Positions 48,735 through 59,576 of a DNA stretch of 64,000 bases are shown here, piece by piece. Numbering within the stretch: the first letter of the stretch is position 1; each line of letters begins with the position of its first letter. The notes below the pieces were generated by a model. That model was given only the letters and a program-made list of their open reading frames with translations, was not told the origin of the DNA and searched no databases. The stretch is from Fulvimarina pelagi HTCC2506 (GTDB taxonomy: Bacteria > Pseudomonadota > Alphaproteobacteria > Rhizobiales > Rhizobiaceae), in contig NZ_DS022272.1 of assembly GCF_000153705.1 (NCBI RefSeq), forward strand, positions 873,348 to 937,347, written 5' to 3'. The position numbers were made by a program, and so were the translations under genes.

Positions 48735-49108
48735 AGTTCTGCGAAGCCCGAATGCTGACGACATCTACGCGCTTCTTCGTGATTGGGGATACCAACACCT
48801 GCTGGTTTAATCACGTGGTGATAATCCATCTTATGGCCTTAGCATTGCCGGCTTCGCGGAGGACGAATTGAAGACGAGGTTCATCGTACCCGAACCATAG
48901 ACAGGATCAGATTCGGCGTTCGATGACGGTTGACGATCCGGTTTCCTGCAAGCCTGTCGCGCGACAGTGCTGAGACGCTGCACATGCTTGCAATACAGGC
49001 CGTCGTGACCCACATCCTCGAGTGTTAGAGGCTTTGGAATGATCGCTCCAGGCGAGGGTCGGTCCGAAGCGCTCGATAAACGGCACCCCGCCGTAGAAAG
49101 GAAGTATC
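48735..49108. other. Leader region of lon, no gene
   Basis: No supported gene lies here. CTTGCAA at 48987-48993 and CCACATCC at 49010-49017 weakly resemble an RpoH promoter about 95 bp before the lon ATG. A short minus-strand frame (48831-49013) has no family features. The lon ribosome binding site is AAAGGAAG, about 6 nt before the ATG. Confidence 0.35.
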
Positions 49109-51532
49109 ATGTCCAATTTGCCGGAAAGCCGAGATCGGACAGAGGCCGTGCTCTACCCGGTCCTGCCGCTTCGCGACATCGTAGTCTTTCCGCACATGAT
49201 CGTGCCGCTCTTCGTCGGCCGCGAGAAGTCGATCAAGGCTCTCGAAGAGGTCATGGGGGCGGACAAGCAGATTCTACTCGCGACACAGAAGAACGCTAGC
49301 GACGAAGATCCGACGGCCGATGCAATCTACGACATCGGAACAGTTGCGAACGTTCTCCAACTTCTGAAGCTGCCTGATGGTACGGTGAAGGTGCTCGTCG
49401 AGGGCATGTCGCGCGCGAAGATCGAGGGTTTTTCCGACCGTACCGATTGGTATGAGGCTTCCGCTAGCATCATCGACGATTCCGAGGATGATCCGGTAGA
49501 ACTTGAGGCGCTCGCGCGCTCTGTGGTTTCCGAATTCGAGAATTACGTCAAGCTGAACAAGAAGATCTCGCCCGAGGTCGTTGGCGCGGCAAACCAGATC
49601 GACGACTATTCCAAATTGGCGGACACGATAGCCTCCCATCTCGCGATCAAACTGCCTGAGAAGCAGGAAATGCTGACGCTCATTTCGGTCAAGGACCGTC
49701 TTGAGAAGGCGCTGGGCTTCATGGAGTCCGAAATCTCCGTCCTACAGGTCGAAAAGCGCATCCGTTCGCGCGTCAAGCGCCAGATGGAGAAGACGCAGCG
49801 CGAGTATTATCTCAACGAACAGATGAAAGCGATCCAGAAGGAACTCGGCGATGGCGAGGACGGCCGCGATGAGATGGCTGAACTGGAAGAGCGCATCAAA
49901 AAGACCAAGCTTTCCAAAGAGGCTCGAGACAAAGCCAATGCGGAGATGAAGAAGCTTAAGCAGATGTCGCCGATGTCTGCTGAGTCGACGGTCGTACGCA
50001 ATTATCTCGACTGGCTGCTGGGCCTGCCATGGGGTACCCGCTCGCGCGCGAAGATCGATCTGAAGAAAGCCGAAGATATTCTCGATGGTGATCATTACGG
50101 CCTTGAGAAGGTCAAGGAGCGCATTGTCGAATATCTTGCCGTACAGAGTCGGCAGAGCAAGCTGAAGGGGCCGATCCTGTGCCTCGTCGGGCCTCCGGGC
50201 GTTGGCAAGACTTCGCTCGCCAAATCTATCGCGAAGGCGACCGGCCGGGAGTATGTCCGTATGGCCCTCGGTGGCGTGCGCGACGAGGCAGAGATCCGTG
50301 GGCACCGTCGGACTTATATCGGCTCGATGCCCGGTAAAGTCATCCAGTCGATGAAGAAGGCGAAGAAATCCAATCCGCTTTTCCTGCTCGACGAGATCGA
50401 CAAGATGGGCCAGGATTTCCGTGGTGATCCGTCTTCGGCGCTCTTGGAAGTGCTCGATCCGGAGCAGAACTCGACCTTCATGGACCACTATCTGGAAGTC
50501 GAATACGACCTTTCGCCTGTAATGTTCGTCACGACGGCGAACACACTTAACATTCCAGGTCCCTTGATGGATCGCATGGAAGTGATCCGGATCGCTGGCT
50601 ATACTGAAGACGAAAAGGTCGAGATCGCAAAGCGCCATCTCCTTCAAAAAGCGATCCGTGATCATGCCCTAAAGGAGAGCGAATTCTCGATCGACGACGG
50701 TGCGCTCTACGAGATCGCACGGCGGTACACGCGCGAGGCAGGCGTTCGGAATTTCGAACGCGAACTGATGACGCTGGCTCGTAAAGCCGTCACCACGATC
50801 TTGAAGGGTGAGACTGAAACCGTTCACATCACGGCTGAGAACATTTCCGATTATCTTGGCGTGCAGAAGTTCCGTTTTGGTGAGGCGGAGACTGAGGACC
50901 AGGTCGGTGTTGTCACGGGTCTCGCCTGGACCGAAGTCGGTGGTGAATTGCTCACTATCGAAGGCATGATGATGCCTGGTAAGGGCAAGATGACCGTCAC
51001 CGGTAACCTCAAGGAGGTGATGAAAGAGTCGATTTCGGCTGCAGCGTCTTACGTGCGAGCGCGCGCGCTCGACTACGGAGTGAAGCCGCCGCTCTTCGAG
51101 AAGCGGGACATTCACGTCCACGTTCCCGAGGGTGCGACACCGAAGGATGGTCCGTCAGCTGGCACCGCCATGGCAACGGCAATCATCTCGGTTCTGACTG
51201 GCATTCCGGTTCGCCGCGATATCGCGATGACGGGCGAGATCACACTGCGAGGTCGTGTTCTCCCGATTGGTGGGTTGAAAGAGAAGCTCCTTGCGGCACT
51301 GCGTGGCGGCATTAAGAAGGTTCTGATCCCGGAAGAAAACGCCAAGGACTTGGCCGAAATCCCGGACAACGTGAAGAACAATCTTGAGATCGTCCCTGTT
51401 TCACGGATGGGTGAAGTGCTCAAGCACGCTCTGCTACGCCAACCAGAACCAGTCGAATGGTCCGAGAGCGAAGAGCCTCTGCAGGGCCGTTCCCCTCTAG
51501 AGGATGAAGGTGCAACCGCTGTTGCACACTAA
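49109..51532 (+). CDS. lon: ATP-dependent Lon protease
   Basis: An 807-residue soluble AAA+ protease that removes misfolded and regulatory proteins. The N-terminal substrate domain starts at [23 protein letters not shown]. Walker A is [17 protein letters not shown] near residue 356, Walker [16 protein letters not shown], and the catalytic Ser-Lys dyad lies in [15 protein letters not shown] and [14 protein letters not shown]. Length is typical. In Caulobacter Lon degrades DnaA and CcrM; the same targets are likely here. It is followed by hupB, the common order. Confidence 0.98.
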   Translation: MSNLPESRDRTEAVLYPVLPLRDIVVFPHMIVPLFVGREKSIKALEEVMGADKQILLATQKNASDEDPTADAIYDIGTVANVLQLLKLPDGTVKVLVEGMSRAKIEGFSDRTDWYEASASIIDDSEDDPVELEALARSVVSEFENYVKLNKKISPEVVGAANQIDDYSKLADTIASHLAIKLPEKQEMLTLISVKDRLEKALGFMESEISVLQVEKRIRSRVKRQMEKTQREYYLNEQMKAIQKELGDGEDGRDEMAELEERIKKTKLSKEARDKANAEMKKLKQMSPMSAESTVVRNYLDWLLGLPWGTRSRAKIDLKKAEDILDGDHYGLEKVKERIVEYLAVQSRQSKLKGPILCLVGPPGVGKTSLAKSIAKATGREYVRMALGGVRDEAEIRGHRRTYIGSMPGKVIQSMKKAKKSNPLFLLDEIDKMGQDFRGDPSSALLEVLDPEQNSTFMDHYLEVEYDLSPVMFVTTANTLNIPGPLMDRMEVIRIAGYTEDEKVEIAKRHLLQKAIRDHALKESEFSIDDGALYEIARRYTREAGVRNFERELMTLARKAVTTILKGETETVHITAENISDYLGVQKFRFGEAETEDQVGVVTGLAWTEVGGELLTIEGMMMPGKGKMTVTGNLKEVMKESISAAASYVRARALDYGVKPPLFEKRDIHVHVPEGATPKDGPSAGTAMATAIISVLTGIPVRRDIAMTGEITLRGRVLPIGGLKEKLLAALRGGIKKVLIPEENAKDLAEIPDNVKNNLEIVPVSRMGEVLKHALLRQPEPVEWSESEEPLQGRSPLEDEGATAVAH

Positions 51533-51703
51533 ACGCATCGTGCCAATTTTAGACAAGTGCCTTCCTTCGTTGCCGGATTTTGTTATGAATCGGGCGAAGG
51601 AAGGGCGCTCAACCGTTGCCGTCAGGGCTGTTCTGCGCCACATTCGGTCACCGAACGCGCATCGAGGCGCACGGATTTTTGAGAGCCTGGAGGACAATTA
51701 TCC

Positions 51704-51979
51704 ATGAACAAGAACGAGCTGGTCAGCGCGGTTTCCGAAAAAGCCGATCTCTCGAAGCAGCAGGCAACGGCTGCCGTCGACGCCGTTTTCGGCACGATCG
51801 AGAAGACACTTGCTGATGGCGGAGATATTCGTCTCGTAGGTTTCGGCACATTCGCGGTGACCCATCGGAACGCCTCCAAAGGACGCAATCCATCGACGGG
51901 CGCGGAGGTCGATATTCCGGCACGCAATGTTCCGAAGTTCACTCCAGGCAAGGGCCTGAAGGATTCGGTCAACAAGTAA
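51704..51979 (+). CDS. hupB: DNA-binding protein HU
   Basis: A 91-residue histone-like protein that bends and compacts DNA as a dimer. The family signature is GFGTFAVTHRNASKGRNPST at residues 46-65, in the DNA-gripping arm, and PKFTPGKGLKDSVN ends it. GGAGG lies about 10 nt before the ATG. It lies 171 bp after lon and ends at a strong terminator. Confidence 0.97.
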   Translation: MNKNELVSAVSEKADLSKQQATAAVDAVFGTIEKTLADGGDIRLVGFGTFAVTHRNASKGRNPSTGAEVDIPARNVPKFTPGKGLKDSVNK

Positions 51980-52030
51980 TCGCTAGGCGGTCAGCGCAGC
52001 TTAGAGCGCGGTACCAGAACTCGAATTACA

Positions 52031-52078
52031 AAAGGCCGCCCCCGCACAGTCCATGCGCGGGAGCGGCCTTTACTTTGT
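52031..52078 (+). terminator. Intrinsic terminator after hupB
   Basis: A 15-position stem (52031-52045 with 52057-52071, one mismatch): AAAGGCCGC pairs with GCGGCCTTT and CCCGC with GCGGG. TTTACTTTG follows. Confidence 0.85.
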
Positions 52079-52255
52079 TGATGTGAACTGTGCCGCAATC
52101 GGATCGGTACGGCTGGTCTATCCTGCGTTCGTGTGTCTATTCAGGCAGACCGCGATACTGCCGAGATGTTCGGCTTGCAGCTTCTCCTCAGATGAACTGA
52201 TGCGAGCTCGTTTGCTCATTCCCACGGTTTTGTGGTCGAACTCGGGCTTCCAATC

Positions 52256-52516
52256 TCAGTTCGCGCCGGTCTCTCCCGCTTCGCCTTCGAAGTAGGGCTC
52301 TACGGCTCCCTTCAGCTTTATTTGTAGAGGGTTCCCACGGCGATCTCGCGCCTTGCCAGCCTGAACCTTGATCCACCCTTCCGATACACAATACTCCTCG
52401 ACATTCGTCTTCTTTTCGCCTTTGAAGCGGATGCCGATGCCTCGGGCGAGGGCGTCGCCGTCGTAGTACGGACTGGTCGGATCAATCGAAAGACGGTCTG
52501 GCGGCGTATCGGCCAT
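52256..52516 (-). CDS. DUF3297 family small protein
   Basis: An 86-residue protein starting MADTPPDRLSIDPTSPYYDG, with GIGIRFKGEKKTNVEEYCVS and GWIKVQAGKARDRRGNPL, the recognisable DUF3297 core. Function is unknown; some databases label relatives as glutathione peroxidase without support visible here. ATG 52516 has GGAGAG 8 nt upstream and is preferred to GTG/TTG codons further out. It is a single gene, convergent with hupB. Confidence 0.85.
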   Translation of the reverse strand: MADTPPDRLSIDPTSPYYDGDALARGIGIRFKGEKKTNVEEYCVSEGWIKVQAGKARDRRGNPLQIKLKGAVEPYFEGEAGETGAN

Positions 52517-52771
52517 CAAGCTCACTCTCCTTGCTGTTGGTGCCCGAAGGATTGAGCGAATCGTCTTCGGTATTCGCCACCTTCTAAGCCTCTACAAGCC
52601 GTAATATGCCAGCTTCGCGCAAGTCATTCTGACGGCCGGCCATTTTCATGTCTGGTTCATGAGCCATCACGGACGATCAGAATGGACGCGGGTCGAGATG
52701 ACCGGCAGGCGAGTTGTGCGCGTCAGAAGCACCTCGAACCTGCCTCGGAATTCCAACTAGGGGATGAGCGG

Positions 52772-54274
52772 ATGAAGTTGAAGGGTCGTGGAACGGCGTT
52801 GCGGGGATTGCTGGTGATGGGCACGGCGCTCGCTGGTCTTTCCGTCGGCGCTCCGAGCGCCGAAGCGCAGGGCTATATCCCGCCCGAAGCGGTCGAGTCC
52901 TATGTCGATCAATACGGCCGCGAAGTCTTCCTCGATATCAATGGCCGCGTCGTCACCGTTATCCAGCCTCAGCGTTCCGATCCATTCGAAGAGCGTCGGC
53001 AGCGGTTTCAGGAGCGCCGTGGTCAGGTGTTCGACCGTCCGCCGCCCCCCGGTGTGACTTTGGAGGGACCGGCGTTCGTGTTTCCTGACGAACCGTGGGC
53101 GAACGACGACTACCGTGGGTTCGAAGACGAGCGGCCGCGGACGATCGATCCGTACGACGACCGGCAGTTCGACGGCGGGCCGGTGGAGGCAGCGCCACTT
53201 CCAGCGCCCACTGAGCAGCCGCAGCAAGGTCTTCCGCCTGAGACTCAGGCGGCCGAATTGCCACAGCCAGACGAATCGATGGGGCCGCAGGCCGAGCTCC
53301 CAGCGCCGGATGCGTCGATCGTCACGGATGGCCCGACTGAAAGCGCCAATCCGCTGGAACAGCCGTTCCAGGAGCAGACAATTGAGGAGACCGATCCGGC
53401 TCCCCAAGTTGCGACACCGCAAGGCGAAGACAAAAAGGCCGCGGTCGCAGCGCTTCAAGTCATTCTCGACCGGGCCGGCATGAGCCCTGGCGTGATCGAC
53501 GGGCGGATGGGCTCGAACGTCAACAAAGCTGTGGCTGCCTACGAGGAGAAGTTTGGACGGAAGCTCTCGACTGGCGACAGTCGCGTTCTGGCGGAAATGC
53601 TGGACGAGAGCGGCGGACCGGCCGTGAAAACCTACGAACTGACCGCCGAGGATGTCGCCGGGCCTTATGTCGCGCAGATTCCGACGGATTATGCCGAGAA
53701 GGCGAAGCTGCCGGCGATGAGCTTCGAGCGGCCTGTCGAAAAGCTCGCCGAGAAGTTTCACATGGACGAGGCTTACCTCAAGGAGATCAATCCGGGCGCT
53801 GACTTCTCGCGCGCTGGAACCCGCATCAAGGTGATGAATGTCGGTGAAAACGTCGACGGCAAGGTCGCCCGGATCGTCGCCGACAAGGGGCGCGAGCAGG
53901 TAAGAGTCTACGATGCGCTCGGTGAACTGATTGCTGCCTATCCCTCGACCATCGGCTCTGCCTCGACTCCTTCGCCGTCCGGCACTGTCCAGGTCAACCG
54001 GATCGCCTTCGATCCGAACTACACGTATAACCCGAAGATCAACTTCAAGCAGGGTAACAACGACAAGGTTCTGACAATTCCACCCGGACCCAACGGCCCG
54101 GTCGGCTCAATCTGGATCGCGCTGTCGAAGCCAACCTACGGCATTCACGGTACACCCGAGCCGTCCAAGATCGGCAAGACCAACAGCCATGGGTGCGTGC
54201 GACTGACGAACTGGGACGCTTACGAGTTGGCGAAGATGGTTCGTCCGGGCGTCACGGTGGAATTCGTCGAATAG
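52772..54274 (+). CDS. L,D-transpeptidase (YkuD/ErfK) with peptidoglycan-binding domain
   Basis: A 500-residue periplasmic enzyme. After a signal peptide (GLLVMGTALAGLSVGAPSAEA) come a Pro/Gln-rich linker and a peptidoglycan_binding_1-like domain (AALQVILDRAGMSPGVIDGR, near 230-280). A LysM-like segment follows (PVEKLAEKFHMDEAYLKEIN), then the YkuD catalytic domain at 370-500. The active-site signature is IHGTPEPSKIGKTNSHGCVR, with Cys near residue 474. Such enzymes make 3-3 crosslinks or anchor proteins to peptidoglycan; L,D-crosslinks are abundant in Rhizobiales, which grow from one pole. ATG 52772 is chosen because it starts the signal peptide. A second YkuD protein lies at 62822. Confidence 0.9.
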   Translation: MKLKGRGTALRGLLVMGTALAGLSVGAPSAEAQGYIPPEAVESYVDQYGREVFLDINGRVVTVIQPQRSDPFEERRQRFQERRGQVFDRPPPPGVTLEGPAFVFPDEPWANDDYRGFEDERPRTIDPYDDRQFDGGPVEAAPLPAPTEQPQQGLPPETQAAELPQPDESMGPQAELPAPDASIVTDGPTESANPLEQPFQEQTIEETDPAPQVATPQGEDKKAAVAALQVILDRAGMSPGVIDGRMGSNVNKAVAAYEEKFGRKLSTGDSRVLAEMLDESGGPAVKTYELTAEDVAGPYVAQIPTDYAEKAKLPAMSFERPVEKLAEKFHMDEAYLKEINPGADFSRAGTRIKVMNVGENVDGKVARIVADKGREQVRVYDALGELIAAYPSTIGSASTPSPSGTVQVNRIAFDPNYTYNPKINFKQGNNDKVLTIPPGPNGPVGSIWIALSKPTYGIHGTPEPSKIGKTNSHGCVRLTNWDAYELAKMVRPGVTVEFVE

Positions 54275-54519
54275 CGCTGCGGTTGTTCAAGGTCGCAGTT
54301 GGCCGACGCGCCGGCTTCTGTCCCGTTGGCCAACGGAGTGGTCCATGCTCAGCAAGGACCGCTTCGGAGAAGCTTTTCGACGATTTATCACTACTGCCCC
54401 GTGACAAAGCGTCGGGCTTGGTGTAACGACGCGCACGATTTCCTCAGAATAACAGAGCCGTTTGATCGGCCATGTCGGGGTTTTATCCACTCCGGAATGC
54501 AACGAATTGAGGCTATGCC

Positions 54520-54981
54520 ATGAACATAATCCAGGAACTCGAAGCCAGCGAAGCCGAACGCATCTCGGCCATTCGCAAGATTCCGGAATTCTCCGCCGGC
54601 GACACCGTGCGCGTCAACGTGCGCGTCACGGAAGGCACGCGCACTCGCGTTCAGGCCTATGAGGGCGTATGCATCGCGCGCTCCGGCAAGGGGCTTCAGG
54701 AAAACTTCACAGTCCGCAAAATCTCCTACGGCGAAGGCGTCGAGCGCGTGTTTCCGGTTTATTCGCCGCAGCTCGATTCGGTCGAGGTCGTGCGTCGCGG
54801 CAAGGTCCGTCGCGCCAAGCTTTACTATCTGCGCAATCGTCGCGGCAAATCCGCCCGTATCGTCGAGGCGACCAATGTTCGTGCTCGCCGTCTGAATGAC
54901 GAGGCTCGCCAGATCGCGGCCGATCAGCGGGAAAAAGCGAAGGCTGAGAAGGAAGCTGCCAAGTCCGGAGCAGCCGAGTAA
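54520..54981 (+). CDS. rplS: 50S ribosomal protein L19
   Basis: A 153-residue protein. It has the conserved start [35 protein letters not shown], the signature [20 protein letters not shown] and [20 protein letters not shown]. The tail is extended and rich in Ala, Lys and Glu, as in other Rhizobiales. The usual partners rpsP-rimM-trmD are not beside it; a transpeptidase gene lies upstream instead. Confidence 0.97.
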   Translation: MNIIQELEASEAERISAIRKIPEFSAGDTVRVNVRVTEGTRTRVQAYEGVCIARSGKGLQENFTVRKISYGEGVERVFPVYSPQLDSVEVVRRGKVRRAKLYYLRNRRGKSARIVEATNVRARRLNDEARQIAADQREKAKAEKEAAKSGAAE

Positions 54982-55010
54982 CCGACCTCGCGAGATCCGA
55001 ATAATCGACG

Positions 55011-55038
55011 AAAGGCGGTTCTCACGAGCCGCCTTTTT
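55011..55038 (+). terminator. Intrinsic terminator after rplS
   Basis: AAAGGCGG at 55011-55018 pairs with CCGCCTTT at 55029-55036, with T residues continuing to 55038. It lies 30 nt past the rplS stop. Confidence 0.85.
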
Positions 55039-55176
55039 CGCATTCAATAAGTTTAGAGCTAAAAGATACGGATCGGCGATCGGCCGTCGATCACTGGCGA
55101 TCGAGAATACATCGTCGCGAGGATCCTCAGAGTCGCCGGCTTGACGCGGCGATCTCTAAGCCGAAGTTTCGCAAGC

Positions 55177-55671
55177 ATGAGCGATCCGCAAGATAAGACC
55201 CCTGCACCCGATATCGAGATCCGTATCCTGCGATTGGGGGAAGCTGCTGACTTAGCGCCACTCATTGCGGCCTACAACAAATCGCTGTTCTCCGAAGCGC
55301 CCGGCACGCCGGACGTCTCCTATGCGGAAAAGCTCTTGCAGGATCGCACGGCTGAGGTCCTTGGAGCCCGGCTCGATGGCGTCTTGGTAGGCTTCGTCGT
55401 CTTCTACGACATCCCAGATCTCTGGACCGGAATGCGCTCGGGGCTTGCCGACCATATTTATGTCGACGAGCACCACCGCCGCAAAGGTATTGCCAAGGCG
55501 ATGATCGATCTTCTTGCGGAAGAAGCCGATCCGCGCGGCTGGTCGAAGCTTGTCCTACACTCCCCGCGCAATCCGGAAGCGGGGCGGCAGCTCTACGAGC
55601 GCGTCGCGGCACCTGCGGATTGGAAAAGTTTCGTCGTCCGCTTCTCGGACCGAAGCCTGCCGCCGCGATGA
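55177..55671 (+). CDS. GNAT family N-acetyltransferase
   Basis: A 164-residue acetyltransferase. IRILRLGEAADLAPLIAAYN is the first strand and helix, VGFVVFYDIPDLWTG the central sheet, and DHIYVDEHHRRKGIAKAMID carries the acetyl-CoA pyrophosphate loop (R-R-K-G-I-A). Substrate is unknown. ATG 55177 is preferred to the upstream TTG 55141, which lacks conservation and is close to the rplS terminator. Confidence 0.85.
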   Translation: MSDPQDKTPAPDIEIRILRLGEAADLAPLIAAYNKSLFSEAPGTPDVSYAEKLLQDRTAEVLGARLDGVLVGFVVFYDIPDLWTGMRSGLADHIYVDEHHRRKGIAKAMIDLLAEEADPRGWSKLVLHSPRNPEAGRQLYERVAAPADWKSFVVRFSDRSLPPR

Positions 55672-55908
55672 TTCCGAGTCGGCGCTCCGAAATTCAGGTT
55701 TCGTAGAACGTGCCGAAAGGAAGCAGGCTTACCAATCGATTGAAACTGCTTGCTACTGATTGGAGTTCGTTGAGCGGACGCTAAACATGCTTTCGTGACA
55801 AAGATGCTTCCTTTAGAAGCACTCTAGAACGATGAGGGGGCATGCGTTTATGGTGCGCCGCATCATGAGCTGCCGAGCCGCTCGAAATTGAAGACGGAAA
55901 GGACCGAG

Positions 55909-56298
55909 ATGTCCGACGTAAAGTCGAACCGACCACTTTCGCCGCATCTGTCGATCTACAAATTTCGCCCTACGATGGCGATGTCGATCGTTCATCGTAT
56001 CACGGGTGGCGCTCTTTATTTCGGAACCATCCTGATCGTCTGGTGGCTCATCGCTGCCGCGAGCGGCGAAGCGGCTTTCGAGACAGCATCCTGGTTTTTT
56101 GGTTCCTTCATCGGCATCCTTATCTTGATGGGCTACAGTTGGGCACTTTTTCACCATGCCCTTGGCGGTATCCGTCATTTCATTTGGGATACCGGCCATG
56201 GCCTCTCAAAAGAGACCTCCACGAAATTTGCTCAAATGACGCTCGTCGGATCGCTGGGCCTCACCGCGATCCTCTGGCTCGGGATCTGGATTTTCTAA
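55909..56298 (+). CDS. sdhC: Succinate dehydrogenase cytochrome b556 subunit
   Basis: A 129-residue membrane anchor of complex II. RPLSPHLSIYKFRPTMAMSIVHRITG is the family signature with the quinone-site Ser and Arg, and ALFHHALGGIRHFIWDTGH holds the haem-ligand His. Three membrane helices. ATG 55909 has GGAAAGGA upstream. First gene of sdhC-sdhD-sdhA. Confidence 0.96.
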   Translation: MSDVKSNRPLSPHLSIYKFRPTMAMSIVHRITGGALYFGTILIVWWLIAAASGEAAFETASWFFGSFIGILILMGYSWALFHHALGGIRHFIWDTGHGLSKETSTKFAQMTLVGSLGLTAILWLGIWIF

Positions 56299-56314
56299 TA
56301 GGAAGGTCATTTCG

Positions 56315-56695
56315 ATGGCTGATATGCGTACCCCCCTCAACCGCGTTCGCGGCATGGGCGCCTCCAGCGGTGGCACCGAACATTTCTGGCAGCAGCGCCT
56401 GACGGCGATCGCCAATCTGGTACTCTTTACGACCTTCCTGATCATCGTCCTGACGTTGATCGGAGCCGACATCACGGAGGTTCGCGAGACCTTTGGCAAT
56501 CCGATCATCGGTACCCTCGCGGCGCTGATGATCGTTTCGGCCTGCGTCCATATGCGACTTGGCATGCAGACGATCCTGGAGGATTACGTTCATGGGCCTA
56601 TGAAGTGGCCGTTGGCGATCGCCAATACCTTCTTCGCCTGTTTGATCGCGGCTCTTGGCCTCTATGCGATCGTGAAAATGAGTTTCGGAGTCTGA
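56315..56695 (+). CDS. sdhD: Succinate dehydrogenase hydrophobic membrane anchor subunit
   Basis: A 126-residue, three-helix anchor beginning MADMRTPLNRVRGMGASSGG, with the segment HFWQQRLTAIANLVLF and the haem-ligand region ACVHMRLGMQTILEDYVHG. It pairs with SdhC to hold haem b and the quinone site. It starts 17 bp after sdhC and ends 3 bp before sdhA. Confidence 0.95.
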   Translation: MADMRTPLNRVRGMGASSGGTEHFWQQRLTAIANLVLFTTFLIIVLTLIGADITEVRETFGNPIIGTLAALMIVSACVHMRLGMQTILEDYVHGPMKWPLAIANTFFACLIAALGLYAIVKMSFGV

Positions 56696-56698
56696 AGC

Positions 56699-58549
56699 AT
56701 GGCGGGTAACGAGACGAACAAGCAGCCGCACCGGCAAGCATCGAAGCAGAACGGCAAGGCCTACACCTATGTCGACCATGAATTCGACGTCGTGGTCGTC
56801 GGCGCCGGCGGCTCTGGCCTGCGCGCGACGCTCGGCATGGCGGAACAGGGCCTGCGCACAGCCTGCATCACCAAAGTATTCCCGACCCGCTCGCATACGG
56901 TAGCGGCTCAGGGCGGCATCGCAGCCTCCCTGAAGAACATGACGCCCGACAGTTGGCAATGGCATCTCTACGATACGCTGAAGGGCTCCGACTGGCTGGG
57001 CGATGTCGACGCCATGCAGTATCTCGCCATGGAAGCGCCGAAGGCGGTCTATGAGCTCGAGCATTATGGCGTGCCGTTCTCGCGCACAGAGGATGGGCTG
57101 ATCTACCAGCGCCCCTTCGGCGGCCACATGCAGAACTTCGGCGAAGGTCCCCCGGTGCAGCGGACTTGCGCCGCTGCCGACCGGACCGGGCACGCGATCC
57201 TTCACACGCTCTACGGCCAGTCGCTGAAGAACAATGCGCAGTTCTTCATCGAGTATTTCGCGATAGATCTAATCATGTCGGACGACGGTCGCTGCACCGG
57301 CGTCGTCGCATGGGATCTTGACGATGGCACGATCCATCGCTTCTCGGCCAAGATGGTCGTGCTTGCGACGGGCGGCTACGGCCGTGCCTACTTCTCGGCG
57401 ACCTCAGCCCACACCTGCACCGGCGACGGCGGCGGCATGGTCGCGCGCGCTGGCCTGCCGCTTCAGGACATGGAGTTCGTCCAGTTCCACCCGACCGGCA
57501 TCTACGGCGCCGGCTGCCTCATCACCGAGGGCGTGCGCGGCGAGGGTGGCTATCTCGTCAATTCGGAAGGCGAGCGCTTCATGGAACGCTATGCGCCGTC
57601 GGCCAAGGATCTCGCCTCGCGTGATGTCGTTTCGCGCTGCATGACCATGGAGATCCGCGAAGGCAGGGGCGTCGGTAAGGAGAAGGATCACATTTTCCTT
57701 CATCTCGACCATCTTGATCCGAAGATCCTGCACGAGCGCCTGCCGGGTATCTCCGAAAGCGCAAAGATCTTCGCCGGCGTCGACGTGACTCGCGAGCCGA
57801 TCCCGGTCCTGCCGACCGTCCACTACAATATGGGCGGCATCCCGACGAACTATCACGGCGAGGTGCTGAACCCGACCGCCGACAATCCGGACGCGATCGT
57901 GCCGGGCCTGATGGCCGTCGGCGAGGCGGGCTGCGCCTCCGTTCATGGCGCAAATCGCCTCGGCTCGAACTCACTGATCGATCTCGTCGTCTTTGGACGT
58001 GCTGCAGCGATCAAGGCGGGGCAGGTTGTCGATCGCAACGCATCCGCGGCGCAGATCAACGAACCCGCCTGTGACAAGATCATGTCCCGCTTCGACAGGA
58101 TCCGCCATGCTTCCGGCTCCAGCCCAACGGCCGCAGTGCGTGAGCGCATGCAGAAAGCAATGCAGGAAGACGCCGCCGTCTTCCGCACCCAGGAGACGCT
58201 CGAAAGCGGCTGCAAGCGCATTTCGGAAATCTGGCAAGAACTGTCGGATCTCCGTGTCAACGACCGCTCGATGATCTGGAATTCCGATCTCGTGGAAACA
58301 CTGGAACTCGAGAACCTTATGGCGAATGCCATCACCACGGTATATTCCGCCGAAGCCCGCAAGGAGAGCCGGGGCGCGCACGCCCGCGAGGATTTCACCG
58401 AGCGCGACGACCAGAACTGGCGTCACCATACGCTGGCGACGGTCTCGGAAGCGGGCAAGGTCGATCTCACCTATCGTCCCGTCCATGTCGATTTCATCGC
58501 TGAAGGCATGCCCGAGGAAAAGATGGCGCCCAAAAAGCGGGTGTATTGA
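56699..58549 (+). CDS. sdhA: Succinate dehydrogenase flavoprotein subunit
   Basis: A 616-residue catalytic subunit oxidising succinate to fumarate. [20 protein letters not shown] binds [17 protein letters not shown] holds the flavin-linked His, and [20 protein letters not shown] with the following RGEGG forms the active site. The C-terminus carries [21 protein letters not shown]. The N-terminus is about ten residues longer than usual ([17 protein letters not shown]). sdhB, which normally follows directly, is not found in the next 5 kb. Confidence 0.97.
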   Translation: MAGNETNKQPHRQASKQNGKAYTYVDHEFDVVVVGAGGSGLRATLGMAEQGLRTACITKVFPTRSHTVAAQGGIAASLKNMTPDSWQWHLYDTLKGSDWLGDVDAMQYLAMEAPKAVYELEHYGVPFSRTEDGLIYQRPFGGHMQNFGEGPPVQRTCAAADRTGHAILHTLYGQSLKNNAQFFIEYFAIDLIMSDDGRCTGVVAWDLDDGTIHRFSAKMVVLATGGYGRAYFSATSAHTCTGDGGGMVARAGLPLQDMEFVQFHPTGIYGAGCLITEGVRGEGGYLVNSEGERFMERYAPSAKDLASRDVVSRCMTMEIREGRGVGKEKDHIFLHLDHLDPKILHERLPGISESAKIFAGVDVTREPIPVLPTVHYNMGGIPTNYHGEVLNPTADNPDAIVPGLMAVGEAGCASVHGANRLGSNSLIDLVVFGRAAAIKAGQVVDRNASAAQINEPACDKIMSRFDRIRHASGSSPTAAVRERMQKAMQEDAAVFRTQETLESGCKRISEIWQELSDLRVNDRSMIWNSDLVETLELENLMANAITTVYSAEARKESRGAHAREDFTERDDQNWRHHTLATVSEAGKVDLTYRPVHVDFIAEGMPEEKMAPKKRVY

Positions 58550-58900
58550 CCCTTCGAGACGGCCGAACTGTCGCCGTCATTCCGGTCGGAGAAACGGACA
58601 TGGCCGCGGCATTTCGTTTGATATCGTCGTCTTCGGCGCTGGACTTCTGCTGCTTGAAACGATCCCAAAGCCCGCACTGATCTGCACAAAGCTTCTGCGT
58701 CGGCAGTAGCGGCGTGCAGTGAAAATTCATTCGAAATGAAACGAGCAGCCAACTCAGTCCTACGGGCATGAGCCTTTCGAAGAATTAAGGCGCGGTCCAA
58801 GCCGATCGACGTTATGAGGTCGGCCGACGCCAGAGTGCTTATTGTACAGAACTCGCGGCCTACGACTGAAACGCACAACGATAAGATTCAGGGAGAAACA
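58550..58900. other. Intergenic stretch after sdhA, no gene and no sdhB
   Basis: About 350 bases. None of the six frames contains the cysteine clusters of the SdhB iron-sulfur subunit. A plus-strand frame ending at 58709 overlaps sdhA out of frame and is a shadow. The right end carries the ribosome binding site GGGAG of the next gene. Confidence 0.4.
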
Positions 58901-59539
58901 ATGACGAACGTGCTGAAAAACAGATTGACGGCGTTCTCGCTCGGCGCCGTGCTCGCTTTCGGGCTCTCCGCTCAAGCCTTCTCGCAGACCGGAACTGACG
59001 CAACGACACCGGACGCCGGCATGACGACCGAGAACGGTCAGTCTGAGACTGGTGCGCCGACGAGTGAGCCGCAAGCCGCTGCCGAAGAGGGAGCGCAACT
59101 TGAGGGCGAGGCGCCGAGCAATCAGGTCGGCGAGAAGTTCGAACTACCGCGCTACTCCGAAGGCAACCAGATCGAACTGATCACGGGCCTCTGCGGTATT
59201 CAGTTGAAGGAAATGAGCCAGCCGGCCTGTGGCTGCCTTGCCGAGGCTTCGCTCGACAATCTGTCCGATCCCCAGCGCGACTATCTGATCGCTTCCGTGA
59301 TCGCGCCACCCGTTTCCGACCGCATGCTCGGCGACGGCCGGGTGACCGAGTCGGACCAGGCTGAAATCTTCGGTTTCCTCCAGACCTATTCGGAAACCTG
59401 CAAGGCTGAGGTCGCCGGGACGGATGGCTCGACCCCTTCGACCGGAGGCGCGGGCGAAAGTGCCGCACCTGACGCAGCGACGGAAGCGCCCGCCGCAGGG
59501 TCCGGCGCCGCCGACGCAGAGAGCGAGACGGCGAACTGA
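58901..59539 (+). CDS. Secreted Ala/Glu-rich protein of unknown function
   Basis: The 212-residue protein starts with a clear signal peptide (AFSLGAVLAFGLSAQAFSQ) and a disordered Thr/Ala/Glu-rich stretch. A compact core at about residues 80-175 has four Cys (LITGLCGIQLKEM, QPACGCLAEASLD, TYSETC), then a second disordered Ala/Ser/Gly tail. The cysteines could form two disulfides in the periplasm. I do not recognise a family. ATG 58901 is chosen for its GGGAG site 8 nt upstream and the signal peptide. It is a single gene ending at a strong terminator. Confidence 0.7.
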   Translation: MTNVLKNRLTAFSLGAVLAFGLSAQAFSQTGTDATTPDAGMTTENGQSETGAPTSEPQAAAEEGAQLEGEAPSNQVGEKFELPRYSEGNQIELITGLCGIQLKEMSQPACGCLAEASLDNLSDPQRDYLIASVIAPPVSDRMLGDGRVTESDQAEIFGFLQTYSETCKAEVAGTDGSTPSTGGAGESAAPDAATEAPAAGSGAADAESETAN

Positions 59540-59576
59540 CGTCTCGCCGCTACTCCGGCGTTCGAGTTCACGCATG

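Noticed and set aside
48831..49013. Minus-strand 60-codon ORF in the lon leader
   Set aside because: No family features, and it overlaps the presumed lon promoter region.
58326..58709. Plus-strand frame as an sdhB remnant
   Set aside because: Most of it lies inside sdhA in another frame and it has no iron-sulfur cysteine motif.
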